Virus record (IMG/VR): IMGVR_UViG_3300044522_000629
Coordinates: 1 to 44,815 of that record
Source of the DNA: a virus
Length of the DNA: 44,815 nucleotides
Reading direction: 5' to 3' (one strand)
The position numbers and the translations under genes were made by a program. The notes under the pieces were generated by a model that made no database searches, was not told the origin of the DNA, and was given only the letters and a program-made list of their open reading frames with translations. The first letter of the stretch is position 1; each line of letters begins with the position of its first letter. Shown piece by piece: positions 6,794-14,222 of the stretch.

Positions 6794-8540
6794 TTATTGG
6801 ATTAATAGCTTGTGTAATTACCTTGTTAGTATCTTTGTACTCTTGTGCATACTTATTAATCAATTCTTTTTTCTTGCTTAAATCCCAGGTTGCAAAGTCT
6901 TTGTTTTCACTAAATGCACGCTCAACAAAAGTATTAATAAACGAATGAGTTATTAATGTCACAGGATTAAAAGGTGTCAAAGCGTTCATTGTCATAATAT
7001 CATCACTTGTCATACCTCTTAAGGCATCTAACAAGATAATATTTTGTTGATATGCCATTTCTTTAGGGCTCCCTTCATATTTCTTAGAAATGTAATCCAT
7101 CTCCATTGATTCAATAATAGAACTACTAATACCGCTTTGAGTAGCTTTACCAATTTGTTCCTCAATAACCGAAGCAGTAACAATATCAAAATCGTTAGGG
7201 ATATTAATAGTTGGCAACTGCTCATTAAGAATAACTTCATTGAACTCAAGCAATTCTTGATACCTTAATCTGTTTATTGTCTTAATGATAAACGGTAAAT
7301 AACGCCCAAAAATATCACTTGAAATATTGCTTAAAAATTGGTGCGTTTGGTCATAGTCATAAGCCTTAGAAACACCACTTTGATCAGTTGGACTTTCTGC
7401 TAAGAACTCCATATTAACAGCTCCCAAACCTTTTTTAATTAAGTTTTCAATGTCTTTAGAAAGAAACTCAACAGGTTTTAAATCCTTTTCAATATACTTA
7501 ACAGGCGCCCAACTTGGTATAGCTGAATCCTCTCCACTCATTGCAGGTCTTACCTTTGTAATTCCAAAAGGCGAACCACTACTAAAACCTTCACCGCCAC
7601 ATGATGAACATGATGATGTTGTATTTCTTCCAAATGAATTTAATCTAGTTATATTCCCTGTTCCGTTGCAACTTGTACATTCATTTTGCGTGAACTCTAC
7701 TCTTTCAGGATAAAGATGTTGTTTGATGGTTACATTCTTGTCAATGTTTTCAAGCAAAGCTTGGTCAAAGTCTGGAATGATACCAGCAATCCAAGATTCA
7801 TGATAAATATCGTCATCTTCACTTGTCATTACACCACCATTTTCAATGCAAGGCACGAAGCCAAGATTGTGTGCGTATAATAGAATGGTTACATACTTTT
7901 CTTTGACATGGTCACGTTCTAATAGATAGTAATTAACAGTATCGACTACTAGCCATTCATTTTTCTCTTGTTCAATAATTAAAAGGTCATCATCATAATA
8001 TTTTACCTTTGTGATTGAAAAACTATAAGGGATGGGCTTAATATATTCGTTCGTTGGTTTGTCTTTATATTCCTCTAAATAGTCGTCGTCTAGCACATAT
8101 TGAGGCGCCATCACTACAACACCATTTGAATCAGTTAAGTAGTTTTTAATCTGAAAATTAAAGAACCATTGAATCAAACTGTTATATTTTGGGAACTGCT
8201 CAAAAAGATAAGTGTAAAGTGTTTCAGAATCCTTTATTTTAGGACTGTTTTTTTCACTAGCTGTAATAATTAAATCCCTTGCTTTTTGAATTTTAGCAAT
8301 TGCGTTTTGAATTTTTTTATAAGGGGCTTTAGTAATTGCCCTATAATTATCTTTTTTATATTTTATTGCCCATTCAGGCTCACTTGGTTGGTACGTAACC
8401 ATCATATCAAGCGCATCGTCTACTTTGCCATCTGAATGTCTTTTAAGGCTACGGTATTCTTTCACCTTAATTTCTTTCAGTTCTTTATCGTGGTCTTTAT
8501 CGATGTACTTTTCAATAAATGCTTTTGTTCCAACTTCCAT
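6783..8540 (-). CDS. Portal protein with an inserted DnaJ-like zinc motif
   Basis: A 585-residue portal protein, the dodecameric ring through which DNA is packaged and ejected. Support comes from length, the overlapping MuF-like gene, and portal-like segments such as the stem/wing region with PAMSGEDSAIPSWAPVKYIEKDLKP (331-355) followed by a helix and TDQSGVSKAYDYD. Unusual: residues 288-318 carry CxxCxGxG...CxxCGGxG (Cys 288, 291, 311, 314), the zinc-binding pattern of DnaJ cysteine-rich domains, presumably a structural zinc clamp. Its start lies 3 bases from the glycosyltransferase stop, so it is part of the same transcript. Confidence 0.8.
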   Translation of the reverse strand: MEVGTKAFIEKYIDKDHDKELKEIKVKEYRSLKRHSDGKVDDALDMMVTYQPSEPEWAIKYKKDNYRAITKAPYKKIQNAIAKIQKARDLIITASEKNSPKIKDSETLYTYLFEQFPKYNSLIQWFFNFQIKNYLTDSNGVVVMAPQYVLDDDYLEEYKDKPTNEYIKPIPYSFSITKVKYYDDDLLIIEQEKNEWLVVDTVNYYLLERDHVKEKYVTILLYAHNLGFVPCIENGGVMTSEDDDIYHESWIAGIIPDFDQALLENIDKNVTIKQHLYPERVEFTQNECTSCNGTGNITRLNSFGRNTTSSCSSCGGEGFSSGSPFGITKVRPAMSGEDSAIPSWAPVKYIEKDLKPVEFLSKDIENLIKKGLGAVNMEFLAESPTDQSGVSKAYDYDQTHQFLSNISSDIFGRYLPFIIKTINRLRYQELLEFNEVILNEQLPTINIPNDFDIVTASVIEEQIGKATQSGISSSIIESMEMDYISKKYEGSPKEMAYQQNIILLDALRGMTSDDIMTMNALTPFNPVTLITHSFINTFVERAFSENKDFATWDLSKKKELINKYAQEYKDTNKVITQAINPINAI

Positions 8541-8543
8541 GAT

Positions 8544-9464
8544 TTAATATTTTACACGTTCTTTAAGGTAATCTCTTTTGTCAACCCATAAAAACGGATT
8601 CCGTACATTTTGATGTTGTGCATAGTTCCATTTTACATGGTCATTGTACAAGTCTTTCAATCCCTTCGACATGATATGTCCTGCCATGCTTATAAAAAAG
8701 TAGTTCTTTTCTATCAAGCCCCTTTCAGTAGGTTTTACACCTCTTTTTTTCCCTTCATCAACAATCTCGCTCATGGGGTAAAAAAATATGTCTTTATACG
8801 GATTTTCAACCTTGAAATTAAGGTTTAATAAAGCCAAGCTGAACGCTAATTCATCGGGCATACTATCAGCCCAATCTCTGAATTGAAAATCTCTTGTAAT
8901 GAATAAGTCTTTAGCACGTGCAAAAATTTGTTCGGCTTCTTTTGATTTTTTAAAATACAGAAATGAACTTTGCAAGTGATAGTAGTAGGCATCTTTTTTT
9001 AATTTAAAATACTTTCGTAAATCTCTAACCGTTTCACCCTCTTTAAACCAAAAATTACTATTGTCGCTATCAACTGGGTAATGTGCATTTGGGTGGTATA
9101 AGGTAAAACCAAAGTTTACGGCTTTGTAAGTATTGAATAAATCATTTACTTTTTTGTTCTTAATCCAAATTGAGTCACTATCAATATACACCGTTTCATC
9201 AAATGGACTTAGTTCGTAAATCATTGTCTTTGCCAATGGTATTTCACGCTTGCCATTTATAGTGTAGTCTTTTTCATCTACTTCGATAAAATGATTAAAG
9301 TATTGCTTTTCAAAGATATTAAACTTATCTTTTACTCCTGCATTGCTTACTAATGCAATTTGAGCATCAGGATTTGATACCCTGATGCTCATTGCAAGAT
9401 TAAACGCCATTTTACGATAATTATCATGCCCAAGGGCAACAATAATAACTCCTTTATTCTCCAT
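8544..9464 (-). CDS. Glycosyltransferase-like protein (GT-A fold, GT8-like)
   Basis: A 306-residue protein with a Rossmann-like N-terminus (GVIIVALGHDNYRKMAFNLAMSIR) and the DxD metal/nucleotide-sugar site YIDSDSIW (93-100), as in GT-A nucleotide-sugar transferases such as family 8. No signal peptide or membrane segment, so it acts in the cytoplasm. It is placed between a tail gene and the portal gene in a tight operon, so it is made late with virion proteins. Inferred role: glycosylating a virion protein or host surface precursors. Exact sugar and acceptor unknown. Confidence 0.75.
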   Translation of the reverse strand: MENKGVIIVALGHDNYRKMAFNLAMSIRVSNPDAQIALVSNAGVKDKFNIFEKQYFNHFIEVDEKDYTINGKREIPLAKTMIYELSPFDETVYIDSDSIWIKNKKVNDLFNTYKAVNFGFTLYHPNAHYPVDSDNSNFWFKEGETVRDLRKYFKLKKDAYYYHLQSSFLYFKKSKEAEQIFARAKDLFITRDFQFRDWADSMPDELAFSLALLNLNFKVENPYKDIFFYPMSEIVDEGKKRGVKPTERGLIEKNYFFISMAGHIMSKGLKDLYNDHVKWNYAQHQNVRNPFLWVDKRDYLKERVKY

Positions 9465-9489
9465 TTTAATTGTTAGTTTTTAGGGAGAA

Positions 9490-10014
9490 TTAAACAGTGA
9501 ATAAAGTTGATGGACTTGTATAAGGTGTAGGCATTTCCATTTCTGCCCATTTAACAGTCACATTAAAGTTGATACCCTCTTGTAAGTTGTCAGTAATTGG
9601 CAAAGTAGAAGCTAGTTGAATCCCTTTAGTTTGCCCCCAAATTAATGATTCAGTAGCAAAGAAAACATTGTAGTTATTACTTGCTAAAGCAAATTCATTA
9701 TAGAATGTAACGTTGTTTTTAACTGTATAATCCATGTAAGTTAATACGTGGTTTCTACCTGTTAACTGTGCCGAATTATCTCCAAAACCTGTAGATTCAA
9801 CAACAACTCCACCATCATAAGCACCTCTTACATTCTTAATAACTAATGCATCGCCTGAAGCAATTAAAGCATTCCATTCTGAAGCGCTTGAAGGGTCTGT
9901 AATAGTTGCTGTTTTTTTCTTTAAAATAAGGTGTCTTACCCTTCCATTCTCGATGTTCCCACAATCATCTGCTACATAGTCAGGTATTGCTTGGCAATCT
10001 GTGTAAATACTCAT
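9490..10014 (-). CDS. Putative tail tube / major tail protein
   Basis: A 174-residue, cysteine-poor, beta-rich protein with segments like RVRHLILKKKTATITDPSS and a final strand-rich GINFNVTVKWAEMEMPTPYTS. Size, composition and a private candidate late promoter (10049-10093) suggest a virion protein made in quantity, such as a tail tube subunit. No motif proves this; the gene order differs from the usual one in which the tube gene directly precedes the chaperone and tape measure. Confidence 0.5.
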   Translation of the reverse strand: MSIYTDCQAIPDYVADDCGNIENGRVRHLILKKKTATITDPSSASEWNALIASGDALVIKNVRGAYDGGVVVESTGFGDNSAQLTGRNHVLTYMDYTVKNNVTFYNEFALASNNYNVFFATESLIWGQTKGIQLASTLPITDNLQEGINFNVTVKWAEMEMPTPYTSPSTLFTV

Positions 10015-10036
10015 AATTAATTATTTTTTTAAGTGT

Positions 10037-10771
10037 TTATAAACAATTCGAATTTACGAAGTTGTAATTTGATGTACTTAAGATTGTGCCACCTTGAGCC
10101 AAAGAGTAACGGTCATTGTGTTTAATGCTGTATTCTGCTTTTTTTACAAATGATTCTCCATTGATAATTACGCTATCGTGAATAAATGCTAGATTGATTT
10201 TTTCATGTTCAAATCTGGGTATGTAATCTGTCAAAAACTGTCTATTATCCTTAAGTGTAGAACTTAGTTTTAATATAGAACCGTTTGACTTTTCGTAGGT
10301 TGTACTTGTTTCTTCAAATGCGTATTCATGCCCAAATTGAGTGCTTACATAAGCATAGTTTGTATAATTGGTATAATCGACTGTATCAAATATTTCATTG
10401 TTAACATACTCAATTTGTACCACCTCATCATTATACTTAGAACTAACATATAAGATTTCACTTTCTGCGATTACGTCTAATGGTTGGCTATCAACTATAT
10501 TTTGTTGGTTGGTATAAATATAAGCATGAAGGCATTTATTATATAGGTTAGTATAAATTGACAAGTCAAAACTCCATTTATATCCCGTTCCTGTTGCCGT
10601 TCCTAATGCTTCATAAATTACCGTATTTGTTTCGTCGAAGAAACCCAAATAAGGGGCGTCACCATCATATTCTATCTGCGTAACAAATACACCCCATGTC
10701 GGATACTTTTGTTCATAAGGGGCAATATTTACCCCTACTATCTTAGTGTATGGATATAGAGTATCAGCCAT
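10037..10771 (-). CDS. Hypothetical tail protein
   Basis: A 244-residue protein rich in Tyr, Thr and beta-strand-like segments. Its stop/start junction with the upstream gene shares one base (10771), so the two are co-translated. Located between the distal tail region and the putative tail tube gene, it is inferred to be a virion protein; no family recognised. The final third (FIHDSVIINGESFVKKAEYSIKH) reads like part of a beta sandwich. Confidence 0.6.
   Translation of the reverse strand: MADTLYPYTKIVGVNIAPYEQKYPTWGVFVTQIEYDGDAPYLGFFDETNTVIYEALGTATGTGYKWSFDLSIYTNLYNKCLHAYIYTNQQNIVDSQPLDVIAESEILYVSSKYNDEVVQIEYVNNEIFDTVDYTNYTNYAYVSTQFGHEYAFEETSTTYEKSNGSILKLSSTLKDNRQFLTDYIPRFEHEKINLAFIHDSVIINGESFVKKAEYSIKHNDRYSLAQGGTILSTSNYNFVNSNCL
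10049..10093 (-). promoter_or_regulatory. Candidate late promoter P-late4 for putative tail tube gene
   Basis: Minus-strand GGTGGCACAA (10093-10084), a 27-base spacer and TAAATTCG (10056-10049; one base off TAnnTTTG). It lies inside the 3' end of the upstream coding region and its box ends 34 bases before the ATG at 10014. It has one change in the activator box and one in the -7 box relative to the best sites, but the spacing is identical, which is why it is listed. Confidence 0.4.
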
Positions 10772-11601
10772 TAAGCTATTATATAACTGAATGAAAATTG
10801 TAAAATAACATTATCAGCCACTACCGTAGTAAGTGGCAAGACTGTTATAGTTAATCCATTAACTACTGAATAATTACTGCACAAAGCAGGATGAGATGTG
10901 TAATTGCTCCCGTTAATTCTTATCACCGAAGCAGTCCCCATGATATCAAGTGATACCCCGTTTTTTATCCATCTGTCAGTTTGGAAAACCATATCAATAG
11001 TATCGTTAATGATGATACCTGTAGCAATAAAATGAAACTCCCCTGACACGGTTGCCATGTTGCCATTCCTTACCCAAGATAAATTGTGATAATCAAATGT
11101 TGCACCGGTAAGCGCAGGTGCGGTAATAAATATACCATTTGGGTATGCTCCAGCTAAATAAAGGCTTTCTTGGTTGTAATCTAATCCAAAAGGAACAATT
11201 ACCATGTCGGTATGAGTACCACTACCGCCAATCTCGTATATCTCAACTGTTATATTTTGATTATCAGGGGTGGCAGTTATATTACCTAAAATGTAGTTCA
11301 ATCCGCTGGCACTTGAAAATGCTTTAATTGCAATATTACCCTCTGTTGAATAAGAATGATATGGCAAAGCAATTGTTTTTGTATCACCGACTAATAAGGT
11401 GTTAAGGTTAAATGAAGAAGCTGAATTTATCTTTCCTTCGGGGTCGCACCATGCAGTATCAAAGTCCGTTACACTTGATTTTACTTTTCTTTGGTTTTCT
11501 GTGCCACCTGACCAGTTATTGTACGAACCAATAACATTGTTTATTTTCGTTACCGCTGCAGACCATAAGTCAGTACCGTATATTTGTGTCCAAACTGCCA
11601 T
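10771..11601 (-). CDS. Hypothetical tail/fibre-like protein
   Basis: A 276-residue protein, low in charge and rich in Gly, Ser, Thr, Asn and aromatic residues, typical of beta-rich virion appendage proteins. The C-terminal half (from about 165) alternates hydrophobic and polar residues (GNMATVSGEFHFIATGIIIND, then NVILQFSFSYIIA), like a beta-sandwich receptor-binding or fibre head. No catalytic motif. Grouping with the large tail gene and the SprB-like protein suggests a tail-tip part. Confidence 0.6.
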   Translation of the reverse strand: MAVWTQIYGTDLWSAAVTKINNVIGSYNNWSGGTENQRKVKSSVTDFDTAWCDPEGKINSASSFNLNTLLVGDTKTIALPYHSYSTEGNIAIKAFSSASGLNYILGNITATPDNQNITVEIYEIGGSGTHTDMVIVPFGLDYNQESLYLAGAYPNGIFITAPALTGATFDYHNLSWVRNGNMATVSGEFHFIATGIIINDTIDMVFQTDRWIKNGVSLDIMGTASVIRINGSNYTSHPALCSNYSVVNGLTITVLPLTTVVADNVILQFSFSYIIA

Positions 11602-11613
11602 ATATTTTTTTAA

Positions 11614-11982
11614 TTAATAGAAACTATTTACTGTACAATTATAAAAATTTGCCATTCTTAAACCTGTATCAATTATATCTTGAACGGTTGAATTAGGGTA
11701 ATCACCGCAATCAACATTTTCAAATAATTCAATACCTACGTACCCAATTTTACCAAACCTATCTAATACTTGAACTAAATATTTACCTGTTGGTAATCCT
11801 GTAAATTGATTACTTGCTTGTTGTGTTCCTCTGTTAATTGAATAAAGATATGGCGCAGTACCTCCGCTTACAACTACCGTAATAGTTCCATTATCAACTC
11901 CTATTGAGGGATTGACATTTATGGAAGTAACAGTTAAGGACTGCACTATAAATTTACAACTATTAGCTTTAGAAATGTACAT
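11614..11982 (-). CDS. Small tail protein with SprB-like immunoglobulin-type repeat
   Basis: A 122-residue protein whose residues about 16-85 match the SprB-repeat pattern: NGTITVVVSGGTAPYLYSINRG, then FTGLPTGKYLVQVLDRFG. SprB repeats (PF13573) are found in flavobacterial surface adhesins used in gliding. A single repeat in a phage tail-tip operon suggests a carbohydrate- or surface-binding Ig-like module. Its start and the upstream stop share base 11982. This is one of the clues for a Bacteroidota host. Confidence 0.7.
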   Translation of the reverse strand: MYISKANSCKFIVQSLTVTSINVNPSIGVDNGTITVVVSGGTAPYLYSINRGTQQASNQFTGLPTGKYLVQVLDRFGKIGYVGIELFENVDCGDYPNSTVQDIIDTGLRMANFYNCTVNSFY

Positions 11983-14222
11983 TATTCAACGTAGTCAGAT
12001 TCAACATAGGGGCATTCAACATAAATAAGGTCACAAGGTGATTCATTGCCAAACATTCTTATCAACTCAATTTCTGCCATTCCTTCCGTTGGGGTAAAAG
12101 TAAGCATTTTAATAAAGCCACGATGTTCTATTGTGCCATTCTTTGACGCTGAAATGTAACCGCTTGGACTTGATAGAATGTTGTTAAACAATTGGCTAGT
12201 CATAGGATAAGTGTATTTTATGCTTATCGGCTCAATTATTGGAGCGTTTTGCTCGTTGTTTGCATCATCCCAAGCTAAGTTTTGATTCTCTGAAAGGATC
12301 TGATTGTTGTACTTATCTGTGCAACTTCCATTTAATTGTGATTGGAAAAGGTAATTGGAAACGCCATTTGCAAACTTCGCAGAAACTCCCGTGATTTTTG
12401 CATACGCTCCACTTAGTAATTGATTCCATTTTAACAACATCCTTGCAGGCGTAAGCCTTAGATTGTACCCAGTTTCTGGGCTTAAAATGTTATTGGTTGC
12501 GCTGAAATTCTCATTTTTTTCAGCAATGTTTAATGATGTCGCAATCCCTGATACATTTTCAGTCCTGTTTGTGCATATCAAAAAATTGTCATCGTCAAAC
12601 TTCCATGATTGCGTTGACGTGTTTATCAATTGTTGTCTACGTGTGAACTCAATAGCGTAGTGGTCGGTGATATACTTACAAACCTTCACGAATGCTTTTT
12701 TTACGGTCGTTATTGGTAGGTTGTAATTGTGCTGTGTTGCGAATCCATCGAGAATATTATTTTTGTCTGTTCCTTCCTCTGTACCGTATTTCTCAAACCC
12801 TATCAATGCAGTATTGTAAATCATTGATTCATTGCTTGATACGGTTATTTGCTTAATATTAAGCATTTCAGCTATTTGATTATCCCCGTCATAAAAATAG
12901 TCAATAGGCTCAACTTTTATAACCTCGTTATCTCCTTTCTGCAGAAGTCCCAACCCAAGGCAATGAATTGCAGACAATGATGTGAATATGTCGGTTAATG
13001 TTGTTAATATAGGTTTGTCAAAGTCGCGTATATTGAACCCATTTGTTAATGCTGTGAATGAACCACAACCGTTTGCGCCATAACCTATATCTTTTCTACC
13101 TAGAAAGTTGCTTTCAAATGCTACTTGTTTATCAATAGTCGCCTGTGCGACACGCTCAAAGCATTCGTGTATAAGGTAAGTCTTTGCCGTTGTCGCAGGT
13201 GCTACGGTTTCAGATTTAAATGTGACGTCTTGGACTGTTGATGAGTGTTCCCATTCTACTACTCCACTTCCGACTCCTTCAAGCCATATAAACCTGACTC
13301 TGTAAAAAAAAGAAACATAATCATCTTGTGCCAAAGTTATATTAATAGTACCATTTTCATTCCAATTATTAATATATGTAGTTTCTACACTTATATATTC
13401 TTCCCAGCTTCTAATATCAGACAAATCTAAAAAAGGATTCCCATTTTTATAACAAACAAGAGTTATATTCATTTCAAAATCTCTAGCATAGACTTTAAAT
13501 TTTGTTTGAGAAACAATATTATAATCAATTATGTAATCTCCAGCATAAAAAGCTTTGAATTGTGCTACACTTTGCCACCATATTGGATTTGAACCAACAT
13601 TTCTAGTTATTGAAAATAAAGAACTATCTAATCCACTATCTAAGTCGTCAGACTTTAATAATAACCACAATGGAATAGCTAATGCTTGATTGTCTATATC
13701 ATCCATGTTTAAATCTGCCTCTAAACCTATTGAATCTTCAAAAACTGTTGTCAATACAATAGCCTTGCTGTGCATTGTCATTTCATTGTCTTCGAGTGGG
13801 GCTAATGTTTTGCCTTCAATTTCAATAGTTTCAGAAAAATTAATAAGCTTGTCAGCATTGTTTTTAATTAGCATTGAATTGTTGCTATCTTCTAAATTTA
13901 CCTTGCAAGAACAATACCCATTAAATAAGTCTTGAAATCTTGACAAGTTTATACGACCTACAAACATTGTTTCATATTCGTACGAAGCATTGCACCGTTC
14001 TTCAATTCTAAGCGTTAAAACATACTCAATACCGCTATTATAGAAAGCATCTTTAATGATATTATATCCTGTTCCAACAAATTCTAAATCGGTTGAAAAG
14101 GTTACAAATATACCGTGAAAATTTTCATCCCTAGCAAGTGTAAACCTACATTTATCCCACCCTATCGGCTCGTCAATAACCGTTTCAATATCTCCGTCAA
14201 TGATTGTAAATCTAAATTCCAT
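11982..14222 (-). CDS. Large tail-associated protein (distal tail / baseplate-like)
   Basis: A 746-residue protein directly after the tape measure gene (no gap: stop of one, start of the next), the position of distal-tail and tail-associated proteins in siphophages. The N-terminal 130 residues (FRFTIIDGDIETVIDEPIGWDKCRFTLARD, MFVGRINLSRF) look like the beta-domain proteins that cap the tail tube; the rest is mixed beta with aromatic-rich strands. I do not see a peptidase or lysozyme motif. Function by position only. Confidence 0.7.
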   Translation of the reverse strand: MEFRFTIIDGDIETVIDEPIGWDKCRFTLARDENFHGIFVTFSTDLEFVGTGYNIIKDAFYNSGIEYVLTLRIEERCNASYEYETMFVGRINLSRFQDLFNGYCSCKVNLEDSNNSMLIKNNADKLINFSETIEIEGKTLAPLEDNEMTMHSKAIVLTTVFEDSIGLEADLNMDDIDNQALAIPLWLLLKSDDLDSGLDSSLFSITRNVGSNPIWWQSVAQFKAFYAGDYIIDYNIVSQTKFKVYARDFEMNITLVCYKNGNPFLDLSDIRSWEEYISVETTYINNWNENGTINITLAQDDYVSFFYRVRFIWLEGVGSGVVEWEHSSTVQDVTFKSETVAPATTAKTYLIHECFERVAQATIDKQVAFESNFLGRKDIGYGANGCGSFTALTNGFNIRDFDKPILTTLTDIFTSLSAIHCLGLGLLQKGDNEVIKVEPIDYFYDGDNQIAEMLNIKQITVSSNESMIYNTALIGFEKYGTEEGTDKNNILDGFATQHNYNLPITTVKKAFVKVCKYITDHYAIEFTRRQQLINTSTQSWKFDDDNFLICTNRTENVSGIATSLNIAEKNENFSATNNILSPETGYNLRLTPARMLLKWNQLLSGAYAKITGVSAKFANGVSNYLFQSQLNGSCTDKYNNQILSENQNLAWDDANNEQNAPIIEPISIKYTYPMTSQLFNNILSSPSGYISASKNGTIEHRGFIKMLTFTPTEGMAEIELIRMFGNESPCDLIYVECPYVESDYVE

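Noticed and set aside
12126-12145. Further TGGCACAA-like sequences at about 11505, 12131 and 41143
   Set aside because: They lack the complete box or the -7 box at 27 bases and lie inside coding sequence, so they are probably chance matches.
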